Made by a program: the position numbers and the translations under genes. From NCBI GenBank assembly GCA_023267795.1, contig JAHFMP010000020.1, positions 1-10,567 of the forward strand: 10,567 nucleotides of DNA. The letters are read 5' to 3'. Under the pieces are notes generated by a model. That model saw nothing but the letters and a program-made list of their open reading frames with translations, had not been told where the DNA came from and did no database searches. The stretch is from Candidatus Woesearchaeota archaeon (GTDB lineage Archaea > Nanobdellota > Nanobdellia > Woesearchaeales > DSVV01). Each line of letters opens with the position of its first letter. Position 1 is the first letter of the stretch. This document shows positions 1 through 5,844 of the stretch, in pieces.

Positions 1-650
1 ACGTAACAAAAACTCCGCGTTTGTAATCCATTACCAAATACAGTAAGAGATTTATTTTCAAGCGCCTGAATAATAAAAGCAGGAATTACACGACCGTCAT
101 TTTTACGCATTAACGGCCCATATGTATTGAATATTCTTACTATCTTTGTATCCATCTTATAAATACGATAATACGCCATTGTCAATGCTTCTGCAAAACG
201 CTTTGATTCATCGTAACAACTTCGGATTCCTACTGAATTTACATTTCCCCAATAAGATTCAGGTTGCGGACTAATGAGCGGATCTCCATATACTTCTGAT
301 GTTGAAGCAAGCAAAAATACTGCCTTTTTTTCCTCAGCAAGTTGCAACATATTCTTTGTTCCTAGTGCACCTGCATCTAATGTTTCAATTGGAAACTTCT
401 GATAGTCAATAGGAGATGCAGGACTTGCAAAATGCAAAACATAATGAATTTCTCCAGAGACACGCAATTGTTGTGTTACATCATGCTTGGTATATGTAAA
501 ATATTCATTGTTTTTTAATTGTTCAATATTCTTTGCATTTCCTGTAATAAGATTATCAACACAAATAATCTTGAACCCTTTTTTAAGCAAAAATTCGCAT
601 AAGTGACTTCCTAAAAAACCAGCTCCTCCTGTAACAATACATCTCTTCAT
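1..650 (-). CDS. uxs: UDP-glucuronate decarboxylase (UDP-xylose synthase), 3' end beyond window
   Basis: This is an extended short-chain dehydrogenase/reductase that should oxidise and decarboxylate UDP-glucuronate to UDP-xylose in the cytoplasm using bound NAD. The reading frame stays open from the ATG at 650 to the left edge, giving about 216 residues; the C-terminal third is outside the window. The NAD-binding Rossmann motif [10 protein letters not shown] is at residues 7-16. The catalytic stretch STSEVYGDP (116-124) carries the Thr-Ser-Glu typical of UXS/ArnA-type decarboxylases, where 4-epimerases usually have Ser-Ser-x-x-x-Tyr-Gly. The YxxxK pair is Tyr146/Lys150. The later stretch [10 protein letters not shown] followed by NDGRV is characteristic of UXS. 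The gene starts 4 nt after the upstream epimerase stop, so it is the third gene of an operon with ugd, which makes its substrate. A dTDP-glucose 4,6-dehydratase is less likely, given the Glu in the SEVYG motif and the NDGRV segment. Confidence 0.88.
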   Translation of the reverse strand, partial: MKRCIVTGGAGFLGSHLCEFLLKKGFKIICVDNLITGNAKNIEQLKNNEYFTYTKHDVTQQLRVSGEIHYVLHFASPASPIDYQKFPIETLDAGALGTKNMLQLAEEKKAVFLLASTSEVYGDPLISPQPESYWGNVNSVGIRSCYDESKRFAEALTMAYYRIYKMDTKIVRIFNTYGPLMRKNDGRVIPAFIIQALENKSLTVFGNGLQTRSFCY

Positions 651-654
651 ATTT

Positions 655-1566
655 TCATTTCCCCTCTTTTTCTACAGTCATATGCAATCCTTGTTTTAGT
701 ACTATTTTTGGTTCCCAGCCAAGAAGCTTTTTTGCACGATTGATATCCAACGCACCATGCTGTACTTCTCCAACTATTTTTTCTCCATATTGTGCTTTTT
801 TTGTGAAATTCATTTCTGTTTGTAAAAGCGAGAAGATGGTATTGACAGATGTTTGTTTGCCTGTTCCTATATTAAAACAAGTATTTTCTCCTCTCGTCAA
901 AGCAAGTAGATTTGCCTCTACAACATCCATAACATGAATATAATCTCTTGTCTGTTCTCCATCTCCAAAAATAACTGGCTCTTGATTTTTCTGCATATTG
1001 TTAATGAAAATTGCAATAACGCCAGCTTCTCCTTTTGGATTCTGCCTTGGGCCATACACATTTGCGTATCGCAGTATTATAAATGGAAGTCCATAAAGAG
1101 AATTACACATTTCAACATACTTTTCTCCTGTATATTTTGAAAGTCCATACGGAGAAAGTGGTTTTGGAGTATAGCTTTCCAGTGTTGGAACAGAAGCATT
1201 TCCATAGATTGCTCCTCCAGAAGAAATAAAAATAAAACGTTGCACTTTCGCATCAAGAGAGCAGGCAAGAACATTTACTATACCTATAACGTTTGTTTTT
1301 GCATCATATACTGGGTCTTCTACTGATCTTCTCACATTCACCTGTGCTGCATGATGATTGACAACATCAGGCCTTTCTTTCTGAAAAATCATTTTGAGTT
1401 CATTAGACATGACATTACAGGAATAGAGCCTTGCTTTTGGATGTATATTTCCTTTTATTCCTGTTTCAAAATTATCAACAACTATGACATCATGGCCTGC
1501 TTTACAATAAGCATCTACTACATGGCTTCCAATAAATCCAGCACCACCTGTGACAAGTATTTTCAT
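655..1566 (-). CDS. galE: NAD-dependent UDP-sugar 4-epimerase (GalE-like)
   Basis: This 303-residue extended SDR protein probably interconverts UDP-glucose/UDP-galactose or the corresponding uronic acids or N-acetyl sugars. The GxxGxxG motif is at Gly7, Gly10 and Gly13, and acidic Asp31 ends the second strand, as expected for NAD. The active site shows SSGGAIYG (115-122) and Tyr140-x-x-x-Lys144. A nucleotide-sugar binding stretch [10 protein letters not shown] starts near 168, and QTRDYIHV lies further on. The ATG at 1566 is preferred because it overlaps the ugd stop in an ATGA junction and places the Rossmann strand at the N-terminus; a longer frame adds only six residues and lies inside ugd. 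A GAGGGATC sequence just upstream can act as a ribosome binding site. Exact substrate specificity cannot be read from the sequence. A UDP-glucuronate 4-epimerase role would also fit between ugd and uxs. Confidence 0.85.
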   Translation of the reverse strand: MKILVTGGAGFIGSHVVDAYCKAGHDVIVVDNFETGIKGNIHPKARLYSCNVMSNELKMIFQKERPDVVNHHAAQVNVRRSVEDPVYDAKTNVIGIVNVLACSLDAKVQRFIFISSGGAIYGNASVPTLESYTPKPLSPYGLSKYTGEKYVEMCNSLYGLPFIILRYANVYGPRQNPKGEAGVIAIFINNMQKNQEPVIFGDGEQTRDYIHVMDVVEANLLALTRGENTCFNIGTGKQTSVNTIFSLLQTEMNFTKKAQYGEKIVGEVQHGALDINRAKKLLGWEPKIVLKQGLHMTVEKEGK

Positions 1567-2891
1567 ATAGATCCCTCTTGCCATACATTTCTGCCTACAC
1601 CAATGTATCTAAAGCCAAGTGCGTGTACTTCTTTTGGATCATAAATGTTTCTTCCATCGACAATTGTTGGTTGTTTCATTACGTCTCTTATTTTTTTTAA
1701 ATCAAGATACCTAAATTCATCCCATTCAGTCACAATGACAATGCATTCTGATTCTGCTGCTGCTTCATAGGTATTTTGACAATACTGAATTTTTGGAAAG
1801 AGCTTTTTTGTATTTTCCATTGCAACAGGATCAAACGCCTGTACTATTGCTCCAGCAGCAAGCAACTCTTGGATAATAATATGTGCTGGTGCGTCTCTGA
1901 TGTCATCTGTTTTTGGCTTAAAGGAAAGACCAAGAACAGTAATTATTTTTCCATGTAGATTTCCAGCAAGTTTCTCTATTTTTGGCAGTAGTGATTTCTT
2001 TTGTTGTGTATTTACTTCATGCACAGCTCGTAACAATTGAAAAGGAACACGCAGTTTTTCTGCTGTATAGATAAGTGCTTGTACGTCCTTTGGAAAACAA
2101 CTGCCACCCCAACCAACACCAGCTTGTAAAAATCTAGAACCTATTCGCTGATCCAAGCCAATTCCTTTGGAAACCTCTTTGACATCACCACCTGCTTTTT
2201 CGCAGAGTTGTGCAATCTGATTCATAAAAGAGATCTTTGTCGCAAGAAATGCATTTGCAGCATATTTGATAATTTCAGAACTTTTGATATCTGTAATGAA
2301 TATTGGTTTTTCTGTTCTTTCGATTCCTTTATAGAGGTTTGTTATTATTTCTTTTGCATTTTCGTTTTCTACCCCAATTACTATTCTGTCAGGGTTCATA
2401 AAATCATAAATTGCTTCTCCTTCTCTAAGAAATTCTGGATTAGAAACAAGATCAAAATGAAATTTCTCCCCACTAATTTGATTTTTTTGAATAATTGCTC
2501 TAACATTATCTGCAGTGCCAACAGGAACAGTACTTTTATCTACAATTACTTTGTATCCATTCATATATTTTCCAATTGTTTCTGCAACATCATACACAAA
2601 GCGAAGATCAGCTTGCCCATATTCTGATTGAGGAGTTCCTACAGTAATAAAAATAATATCAGCAGTTTCTACTGCTTCTTTAGCATTGGTTGTGAAGAAA
2701 AGACGATGTTCTGTACTATTTTTTACAACAAGCTCAGGAAGTCCAGGCTCAAAAATAGGAAGAATATTTTTCTTGAGATTTTCAATTCTCTGTTCATCAA
2801 CATCTACACAAAGTACAGTATGACCAAGATTTGCAAGGCATGCTCCTGTCACTAAACCGACATAGCCAGAACCAAAAATAGAGATATTCAT
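1563..2891 (-). CDS. ugd: UDP-glucose 6-dehydrogenase
   Basis: This 442-residue enzyme oxidises UDP-glucose twice with NAD to give UDP-glucuronate, the precursor used by the uxs product downstream. The N-terminal Rossmann motif is GSGYVG (7-12). The substrate-binding segment NPEFLREG is at 151-158, Lys209 and Asn213 lie in the central helix, and the catalytic Cys265 sits in GGSCFPKD (262-269). The C-terminal UDP-binding domain begins near 315 with ITVLGLSFKPKTDDIRDAP-like sequence. The ATG at 2891 is chosen because it starts directly on the Rossmann strand and lies 26 bp from the centre of a TATA box (TATATAAAT), implying a leaderless mRNA. The frame stays open upstream to 3059, but those 56 codons run over the promoter and then antisense to the 5S rRNA gene, so they are not protein. 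The gene overlaps the epimerase gene by 4 nt and heads the operon. Confidence 0.95.
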   Translation of the reverse strand: MNISIFGSGYVGLVTGACLANLGHTVLCVDVDEQRIENLKKNILPIFEPGLPELVVKNSTEHRLFFTTNAKEAVETADIIFITVGTPQSEYGQADLRFVYDVAETIGKYMNGYKVIVDKSTVPVGTADNVRAIIQKNQISGEKFHFDLVSNPEFLREGEAIYDFMNPDRIVIGVENENAKEIITNLYKGIERTEKPIFITDIKSSEIIKYAANAFLATKISFMNQIAQLCEKAGGDVKEVSKGIGLDQRIGSRFLQAGVGWGGSCFPKDVQALIYTAEKLRVPFQLLRAVHEVNTQQKKSLLPKIEKLAGNLHGKIITVLGLSFKPKTDDIRDAPAHIIIQELLAAGAIVQAFDPVAMENTKKLFPKIQYCQNTYEAAAESECIVIVTEWDEFRYLDLKKIRDVMKQPTIVDGRNIYDPKEVHALGFRYIGVGRNVWQEGSI

Positions 2892-2912
2892 ACGACGAAG
2901 AACAGCTGGATG

Positions 2913-2921
2913 ATTTATATA
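2913..2921 (-). promoter_or_regulatory. TATA box of the ugd operon
   Basis: TATATAAAT on the minus strand is centred at 2917, 26 bp before the ugd ATG (2891). That is the normal archaeal TATA-to-transcription-start distance, so the mRNA is predicted to begin at or next to the start codon. A second TATA-like palindrome at 2968-2975 could also fire leftwards with a leader of roughly 50 nt. Confidence 0.65.
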
Positions 2922-2967
2922 GTTTGTGAGCAAATATTCTGGAAGCCTATAAAAATTTTCCATAAAC

Positions 2968-2975
2968 TTTATAAA
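2968..2975 (+). promoter_or_regulatory. TATA box of the 5S rRNA gene
   Basis: TTTATAAA is centred about 28 bp upstream of the predicted 5S rRNA 5' end (3000), inside an A/T-only stretch. The motif is a perfect palindrome and so has no intrinsic direction; the distance fits the rightward 5S gene best. Confidence 0.65.
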
Positions 2976-2999
2976 TAAAATAAATTTCCATCTTCTTGT

Positions 3000-3112
3000 G
3001 AACGGCCATAGTGGTGTGGCTCTACCTGTTCCCATTTCGAACACAGCCGTCAAGAACACCCACGTTTCATGTTGTACTACGCTTTTGCGTGGGAATCATG
3101 AATAGCTGTTCC
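3000..3112 (+). rRNA. rrf: 5S ribosomal RNA
   Basis: The segment folds as a 5S rRNA of about 112 nt. Helix I is GAACGGC (3000-3006) paired with GCTGTTC (3105-3111). Early positions read GGCCATAG as in archaeal 5S. The universally conserved loop C region CCCATTTCGAACACAG is at 3031-3046. The helix IV/V arm pairs TTCATG (3066-3071) with CATGAA (3097-3102) and ends in an ACGC-TTTT-GCGT hairpin (3079-3090). A TATA box lies about 28 bp upstream and a T-run follows at 3113. No 16S or 23S sequence is adjacent, so this 5S gene is transcribed alone, as in several archaeal lineages. The exact ends could shift by one or two bases. Confidence 0.93.
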
Positions 3113-3120
3113 TTTTTCTT
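3113..3120 (+). terminator. T-rich terminator of 5S rRNA
   Basis: TTTTTCTT follows directly after the closing helix of the 5S rRNA. Archaeal RNA polymerase stops on such U-tracts without needing a hairpin. Confidence 0.6.
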
Positions 3121-3159
3121 ATTGTTCTGCACGGTAAAAATTGGAAAAATACAGCAACA

Positions 3160-3167
3160 TTTAAAAA
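3160..3167 (+). promoter_or_regulatory. TATA box of the small zinc-ribbon gene at 3191
   Basis: TTTAAAAA is centred at about 3163-3164, 27 bp before the ATG at 3191. This predicts a leaderless transcript and supports the short start over a frame that stays open upstream into the 5S rRNA. Confidence 0.5.
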
Positions 3168-3190
3168 CATCAATAATAAAAAGTTTTCAG

Positions 3191-3373
3191 ATGACAAAAA
3201 AATGTATTATCTGTGAAGATAAAGCACAGTATGCCATTAAAAATACCAAGGATTATTACTGTCAAGAATGTGCTTCTGAACAATTCAAGGATATTTCATA
3301 TCTGATCCGTGTTGAGGATGCATTGAAGCAATCGAAAGAAAATACTCAAGCAATTGATTACCCTGAAGAATAA
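3191..3373 (+). CDS. Small zinc-ribbon protein, 60 aa
   Basis: This 60-residue protein has two cysteine pairs, Cys5-Ile-Ile-Cys8 and Cys24-Gln-Glu-Cys27, a spacing that fits a single treble-clef or zinc-ribbon metal site. The residues after it are charged and probably helical (VEDALKQSKE). No specific family member is recognised; tiny one-knuckle proteins like this are common in DPANN archaea, where their roles are mostly unknown. The ATG at 3191 is chosen because the first Cys pair follows immediately, a TATA box sits 27 bp upstream, and the longer open frame to 3011 is read through the 5S rRNA gene. It converges on the zinc-ribbon gene at 3393-3545 with only 19 nt between the stop codons. 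Metal binding is inferred from the cysteine spacing alone. Confidence 0.75.
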   Translation: MTKKCIICEDKAQYAIKNTKDYYCQECASEQFKDISYLIRVEDALKQSKENTQAIDYPEE

Positions 3374-3392
3374 ATGACAAAAAAAGAATAAT

Positions 3393-3545
3393 TTATTTTG
3401 CATCTACAATTTGTTCTCTTACATTGAAATTATTTCCGCAATAAACACACTTTTTCTTTTTCCCAAATAACGTGTCTGCTTTCAGTGGAATATATTTCAT
3501 CCTGTTCCTGCACTGTGGACACTGAAGGAGAAAAATGGTTGGCAT
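3393..3545 (-). CDS. Small zinc-ribbon protein downstream of scpB, 50 aa
   Basis: This 50-residue protein starts MPTIFLLQCPQC and carries Cys9-x-x-Cys12 and Cys33-x-x-Cys36-Gly, a typical zinc-ribbon pair of knuckles separated by 20 residues, with a basic KKKK run just before the second knuckle. The ATG at 3545 comes one nucleotide after the scpB stop (TAA-G-ATG), so the two genes are almost certainly co-transcribed and translationally coupled. The frame is open a further 43 codons upstream, but that part lies inside scpB in another frame and reads as a Lys-rich shadow. The function is not recognised. The position suggests an accessory role near ScpB or simply operon sharing. The basic run would suit nucleic-acid contact, which is inference. 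Confidence 0.72.
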   Translation of the reverse strand: MPTIFLLQCPQCRNRMKYIPLKADTLFGKKKKCVYCGNNFNVREQIVDAK

Positions 3546-3546
3546 C

Positions 3547-4263
3547 TTATTTCTTTTGTTTATTCTTTTTTTCTTGCATTGGTTGAATAATAGAATGATC
3601 CAGTGTTTTTCCAACATCTTTTTCATATCCTTGCACAAACGATGCTTCTTCTGGTTTAATTTCATCCTCATCAATCATTTCTTCTCTGTTTTGAGAAATT
3701 TCTATATCTTGCTCTTCTTCTTCTGTAATAACTGCTTCTTCGAGTTTTTTCTGTGTTTCTTCAGATCCTTTAATATGTTTGAACATTTCACGCGCAGCTT
3801 GTGCATCACGGAGATCAAAGTAATCAAAGAATTTTTCTGTTAACTTTAACATGAATGTTCTTCCATATTTTTCTTTTATCAAAAATCCCATTTTTTCGAG
3901 TTCTGCAATATGTTCATATGCTTTGTTTGTACGAATAGCTATTACCTCACTCTGCGTAATTGGTTGTTTCCAGGCAATCACTGCAAGAGTTTCCATCATA
4001 GTTTTTGTCAGTTCTGTGTTAGGATTGATTTTTCGCACTAACGGCAGATATTTTTCTCTGGTGGTGAGTTTCCAGAAATTGTCTTCTTGAACTAACATGA
4101 TAGAACTCTGCTGTTCGTCGTACTCTTTTTGTAATTGCTCCAATGCATCTTTAATAGCAGATGCTGAAGAAATAGTAAGATGCATCTTTAATTCTTCAAT
4201 AGTCATCTTCCTTCCACTTGCAAAAAGTAGTGCTTCAATTTGGTTTTTTACTTCATTTATCAC
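3547..4263 (-). CDS. scpB: Segregation and condensation protein B
   Basis: ScpB is the kleisin-binding winged-helix subunit of the Smc-ScpAB complex, which organises and segregates chromosomes. Two winged-helix domains are visible: roughly residues 4-80, starting NEVKNQIEALLFASGRKMT, and roughly 90-165, containing MMETLAVIAWKQPITQSEV, the clearest ScpB signature, followed by a wing with YGRTFML. From about 175 an extra, highly acidic and low-complexity tail runs to residue 238. Typical ScpB proteins are about 180-200 residues and lack so long a tail. The frame is open to 4362, but no ATG fits near the conserved N-terminus. A GTG at 4263 begins exactly there and lies 26 bp from a TATA box, so a leaderless GTG start is preferred. 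Neither scpA nor smc is in the window. A zinc-ribbon gene follows after one base. Confidence 0.88.
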   Translation of the reverse strand: MINEVKNQIEALLFASGRKMTIEELKMHLTISSASAIKDALEQLQKEYDEQQSSIMLVQEDNFWKLTTREKYLPLVRKINPNTELTKTMMETLAVIAWKQPITQSEVIAIRTNKAYEHIAELEKMGFLIKEKYGRTFMLKLTEKFFDYFDLRDAQAAREMFKHIKGSEETQKKLEEAVITEEEEQDIEISQNREEMIDEDEIKPEEASFVQGYEKDVGKTLDHSIIQPMQEKKNKQKK

Positions 4264-4284
4264 ATGAGAAATAACCTTAACTAT

Positions 4285-4293
4285 CTTTATATG
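4285..4293 (-). promoter_or_regulatory. TATA box of scpB
   Basis: CATATAAAG on the minus strand is centred at 4289, 26 bp before the proposed GTG start at 4263. It lies about 20 nt past the rpoN stop, separating scpB transcription from the ribosomal cluster. Confidence 0.55.
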
Positions 4294-4312
4294 TTTTTCT
4301 AATTTTTGTAAT

Positions 4313-4510
4313 TTAAAATTTCTTAAATCTTCCAGCAACTTCCAAAAGATCAACATGACCAATAAATGTTTGCCTGCAACAATATCTCTTTAAGCCTAAA
4401 GAGTCTAGAATATTCTTGCGGTTCTCTCCTTTTTCAATGCGCTTTTGATATTCTTCCCAGAGGTGTGCAATTGGTTTTCCACAACTGTAACAGCGTATTT
4501 GAATAATCAT
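4313..4510 (-). CDS. rpoN: DNA-directed RNA polymerase subunit N (Rpb10 homologue)
   Basis: This 65-residue zinc-binding subunit sits in the RNA polymerase assembly platform with RpoD, RpoL and RpoP. The signature MIIQIRCYSCGKPI at the N-terminus holds Cys7 and Cys10, and the second half of the metal site is the adjacent Cys pair in LKRYCCRQ, the Cys-Cys-Arg motif of Rpb10. The HVDLLE stretch near the C-terminus is also typical. Length and motifs match the whole family, so the ATG at 4510 is secure; an in-frame extension of 35 codons would read backwards into rps9 sequence. It begins 4 nt after the rps9 stop behind a strong ribosome binding site and is the last gene of the cluster. Confidence 0.96.
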   Translation of the reverse strand: MIIQIRCYSCGKPIAHLWEEYQKRIEKGENRKNILDSLGLKRYCCRQTFIGHVDLLEVAGRFKKF

Positions 4511-4514
4511 GTTC

Positions 4515-4520
4515 TCACCT
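4515..4520 (-). promoter_or_regulatory. Shine-Dalgarno site of rpoN fused to the rps9 stop
   Basis: AGGTGA on the minus strand is a near-perfect match to the archaeal anti-SD and ends 4 nt before the rpoN ATG. The same six bases are the last Arg codon and the TGA stop of rps9, which favours termination-reinitiation coupling. Confidence 0.7.
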
Positions 4521-4919
4521 GTAGGACTTCTGCACTTTTGCTCGTGCTTGTCCGTGACTGTTTGGTTTTGCTTGTTCCTTGCGTCTAACATCAGCAACAA
4601 GCAATTGTCTATCATACTCTAAAAATGTATTTTTTAGGAGAGCACTATTCGTATAAGCAACGAGTGCCCGAGCAATAGCTAAACGAGCAGCATCTGCTTG
4701 ACTGGTTATACCACCGCCAGCAACAGTAACCGAAATATCAACATCGTGTGCAAGTTTATCAGCTAAAAGAAGTGGTTCCATGATGCGCATCTGAATCATT
4801 TCTGGTTGTAGAGAAGATAATAATTTGTTGTTAACATGAACAATTCCTTTTCCTGGTTGTATTGTTGCACGGGCAATTGCTCGTTTTCTTTTTCCTGAAG
4901 TTTGTGTTATTTTATTCAT
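4515..4919 (-). CDS. rps9: Ribosomal protein uS9
   Basis: This 134-residue small-subunit protein is full length for the archaeal family. The N-terminus contains SGKRKRAIARATI, the central part VTVAGGGITSQADAARLAIARAL, and the C-terminus ends in the invariant QKSYR, whose tail reaches the P-site tRNA. Its ATG overlaps the uL13 stop by four bases (ATGA), and its final codons form the ribosome binding site for rpoN. Gene order uL13-uS9-RpoN is the conserved archaeal arrangement. No anomaly is visible. Confidence 0.97.
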   Translation of the reverse strand: MNKITQTSGKRKRAIARATIQPGKGIVHVNNKLLSSLQPEMIQMRIMEPLLLADKLAHDVDISVTVAGGGITSQADAARLAIARALVAYTNSALLKNTFLEYDRQLLVADVRRKEQAKPNSHGQARAKVQKSYR

Positions 4920-5350
4920 TCCTGTTCACCAGTGCGTTTTGCGCCAAGTGCTTGAGATATTTCTCGAATAGAAACATATTTCAAGTTTGGTACTTTTGTT
5001 ATTTTTGAATTTTCTACTGTTTCCATTTTTTGCTCTTTAAATTGATAAGGAACACCAATGTAACACATGATGCGTTGATATGCCAATCTTCCTTTTTCTT
5101 GTTTATGCGGTAACATTCCTCGAATCATTCGTCGCACTAATCTATCTGGTTGGCGATGGTAAAAAGGGCCAGTTGCCCAGGTTCCCATCGAACGTTTTCG
5201 TTTGAATTCATCTAAAACATGTTGTCGTGTACCTGTAATGTATGCTTTTTCACAGTTGACTACTGCTATTTCTTCTCCTAACAGTGCTTGCTTTGCAGCA
5301 TATGTTGCAAATCTGCCAACAATGAGATCTTTTGCATCAATAATTATCAT
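4916..5350 (-). CDS. rpl13: Ribosomal protein uL13
   Basis: This 144-residue large-subunit protein is the archaeal/eukaryotic L13a type. It starts MIIIDAKDLIVGRFATYAAKQAL, with VVNCEKAYITG near residue 30, RSMGTWATGPFYHRQPDR at about 53-70 and VRRMIRGMLPHK at about 72-83, all conserved in uL13. The C-terminus KYVSIREISQALGAK is also characteristic. It starts 5 nt after the eL18 stop and overlaps uS9 by 4 nt, giving tight co-translation. There is no clear Shine-Dalgarno sequence before the ATG, so coupling from eL18 is likely. Confidence 0.96.
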   Translation of the reverse strand: MIIIDAKDLIVGRFATYAAKQALLGEEIAVVNCEKAYITGTRQHVLDEFKRKRSMGTWATGPFYHRQPDRLVRRMIRGMLPHKQEKGRLAYQRIMCYIGVPYQFKEQKMETVENSKITKVPNLKYVSIREISQALGAKRTGEQE

Positions 5351-5355
5351 ATTTT

Positions 5356-5715
5356 CTACCCAATAATGCGTACTTCTTTTGCTTTTGGATTCCTCTGAAG
5401 CAATTCCAAAAGTGTCTGCGCTTTTCCTTTTGCTTGTTCAATCTTTGTCTTTGCTTCTTTCGAGAAGCTGTATGCAGCTATAGTAAGCGGTTGTGTGAGT
5501 TCTCCTGTTCCAAGAACTTTGCCTGGAACAACAACAACCTCATTTTTTTGTGCATGTCTATTAATTCTTGAAAGATTCACCACTCTTCTTTTTGTAGTGC
5601 TTCCAGCTAATTCAGCTGCAATGACTTTCCATATTCCAATACCTTCTTTTGAAGATACATGTCGCAATGTTTCAATAACTTGTTGTAATTCAGGATTTGT
5701 TTTTTTTTGATTCAT
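5356..5715 (-). CDS. rpl18e: Ribosomal protein eL18 (L18e)
   Basis: This 119-residue protein of the large subunit is found only in archaea and eukaryotes. Recognisable segments are NPELQQVIETLR near the start, RRVVNLSRINRHA (about 43-55), VVVVPGKVLGTGEL (about 61-74), then an SFSKEAKTKI segment, and a C-terminus ending VRIIG. Length is normal for the family. The ATG at 5715 is 25 nt downstream of the tRNA-Leu 3' end, so the mRNA 5' end for this gene is probably produced when the tRNA is cut out of the long transcript. An A-run (eight T on the plus strand, 5701-5708) encodes the two Lys codons near the start and gives no sign of frameshifting. Confidence 0.96.
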   Translation of the reverse strand: MNQKKTNPELQQVIETLRHVSSKEGIGIWKVIAAELAGSTTKRRVVNLSRINRHAQKNEVVVVPGKVLGTGELTQPLTIAAYSFSKEAKTKIEQAKGKAQTLLELLQRNPKAKEVRIIG

Positions 5716-5740
5716 ATCTATTCACTTGTTATAATAAAAA

Positions 5741-5826
5741 TGAGGAGGACGTGATTCGAACACGCGCACCCACTAAGGGACTAGCCCCTCAAGCTAGCGC
5801 ATTTGACCAGGCTCTGCCACCTCCTC
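5741..5826 (-). tRNA. trnL-GAG: tRNA-Leu(GAG) inside the ribosomal protein cluster
   Basis: This is a class II tRNA of 86 nt. The acceptor stem pairs GAGGAGG (5826-5820) with CCTCCTC (5748-5742) and the discriminator A is at 5741. The D-arm contains AGCCTGGTCAAA. The anticodon stem CTAGC/GCTAG encloses the seven-base loop TTGAGGG, giving anticodon GAG (5790-5788 on the minus strand), which reads CUC and CUU. A long variable arm (CCCTTAGTGGG) and a T-loop TTCGAAT follow. CCA is not encoded. No intron is present. A tRNA-Leu directly upstream of the eL18 gene is also described in haloarchaea, so the position is ancestral rather than accidental. Confidence 0.95.
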
Positions 5827-5844
5827 ATTATGGATAGCATTACC

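Noticed and set aside
2892-3059. An open frame extending ugd by 56 codons at its N-terminus
   Set aside because: The extension runs through the TATA boxes and the antisense strand of the 5S rRNA; family alignment and promoter spacing put the start at 2891.
3011-3190. An open frame extending the small zinc-ribbon protein by 60 residues
   Set aside because: It is translated from the 5S rRNA and its terminator region; the TATA box at 3160-3167 and the Cys pair position support the ATG at 3191.
4511-4615. A 35-codon upstream extension of rpoN
   Set aside because: It lies out of frame inside rps9 and the family always starts at the MII-x-x-RC segment.
5701-5708. Run of eight T as a possible programmed frameshift site at the start of rpl18e
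   Set aside because: It simply encodes Lys-Lys in the A-rich N-terminus and the normal frame gives a full-length eL18.
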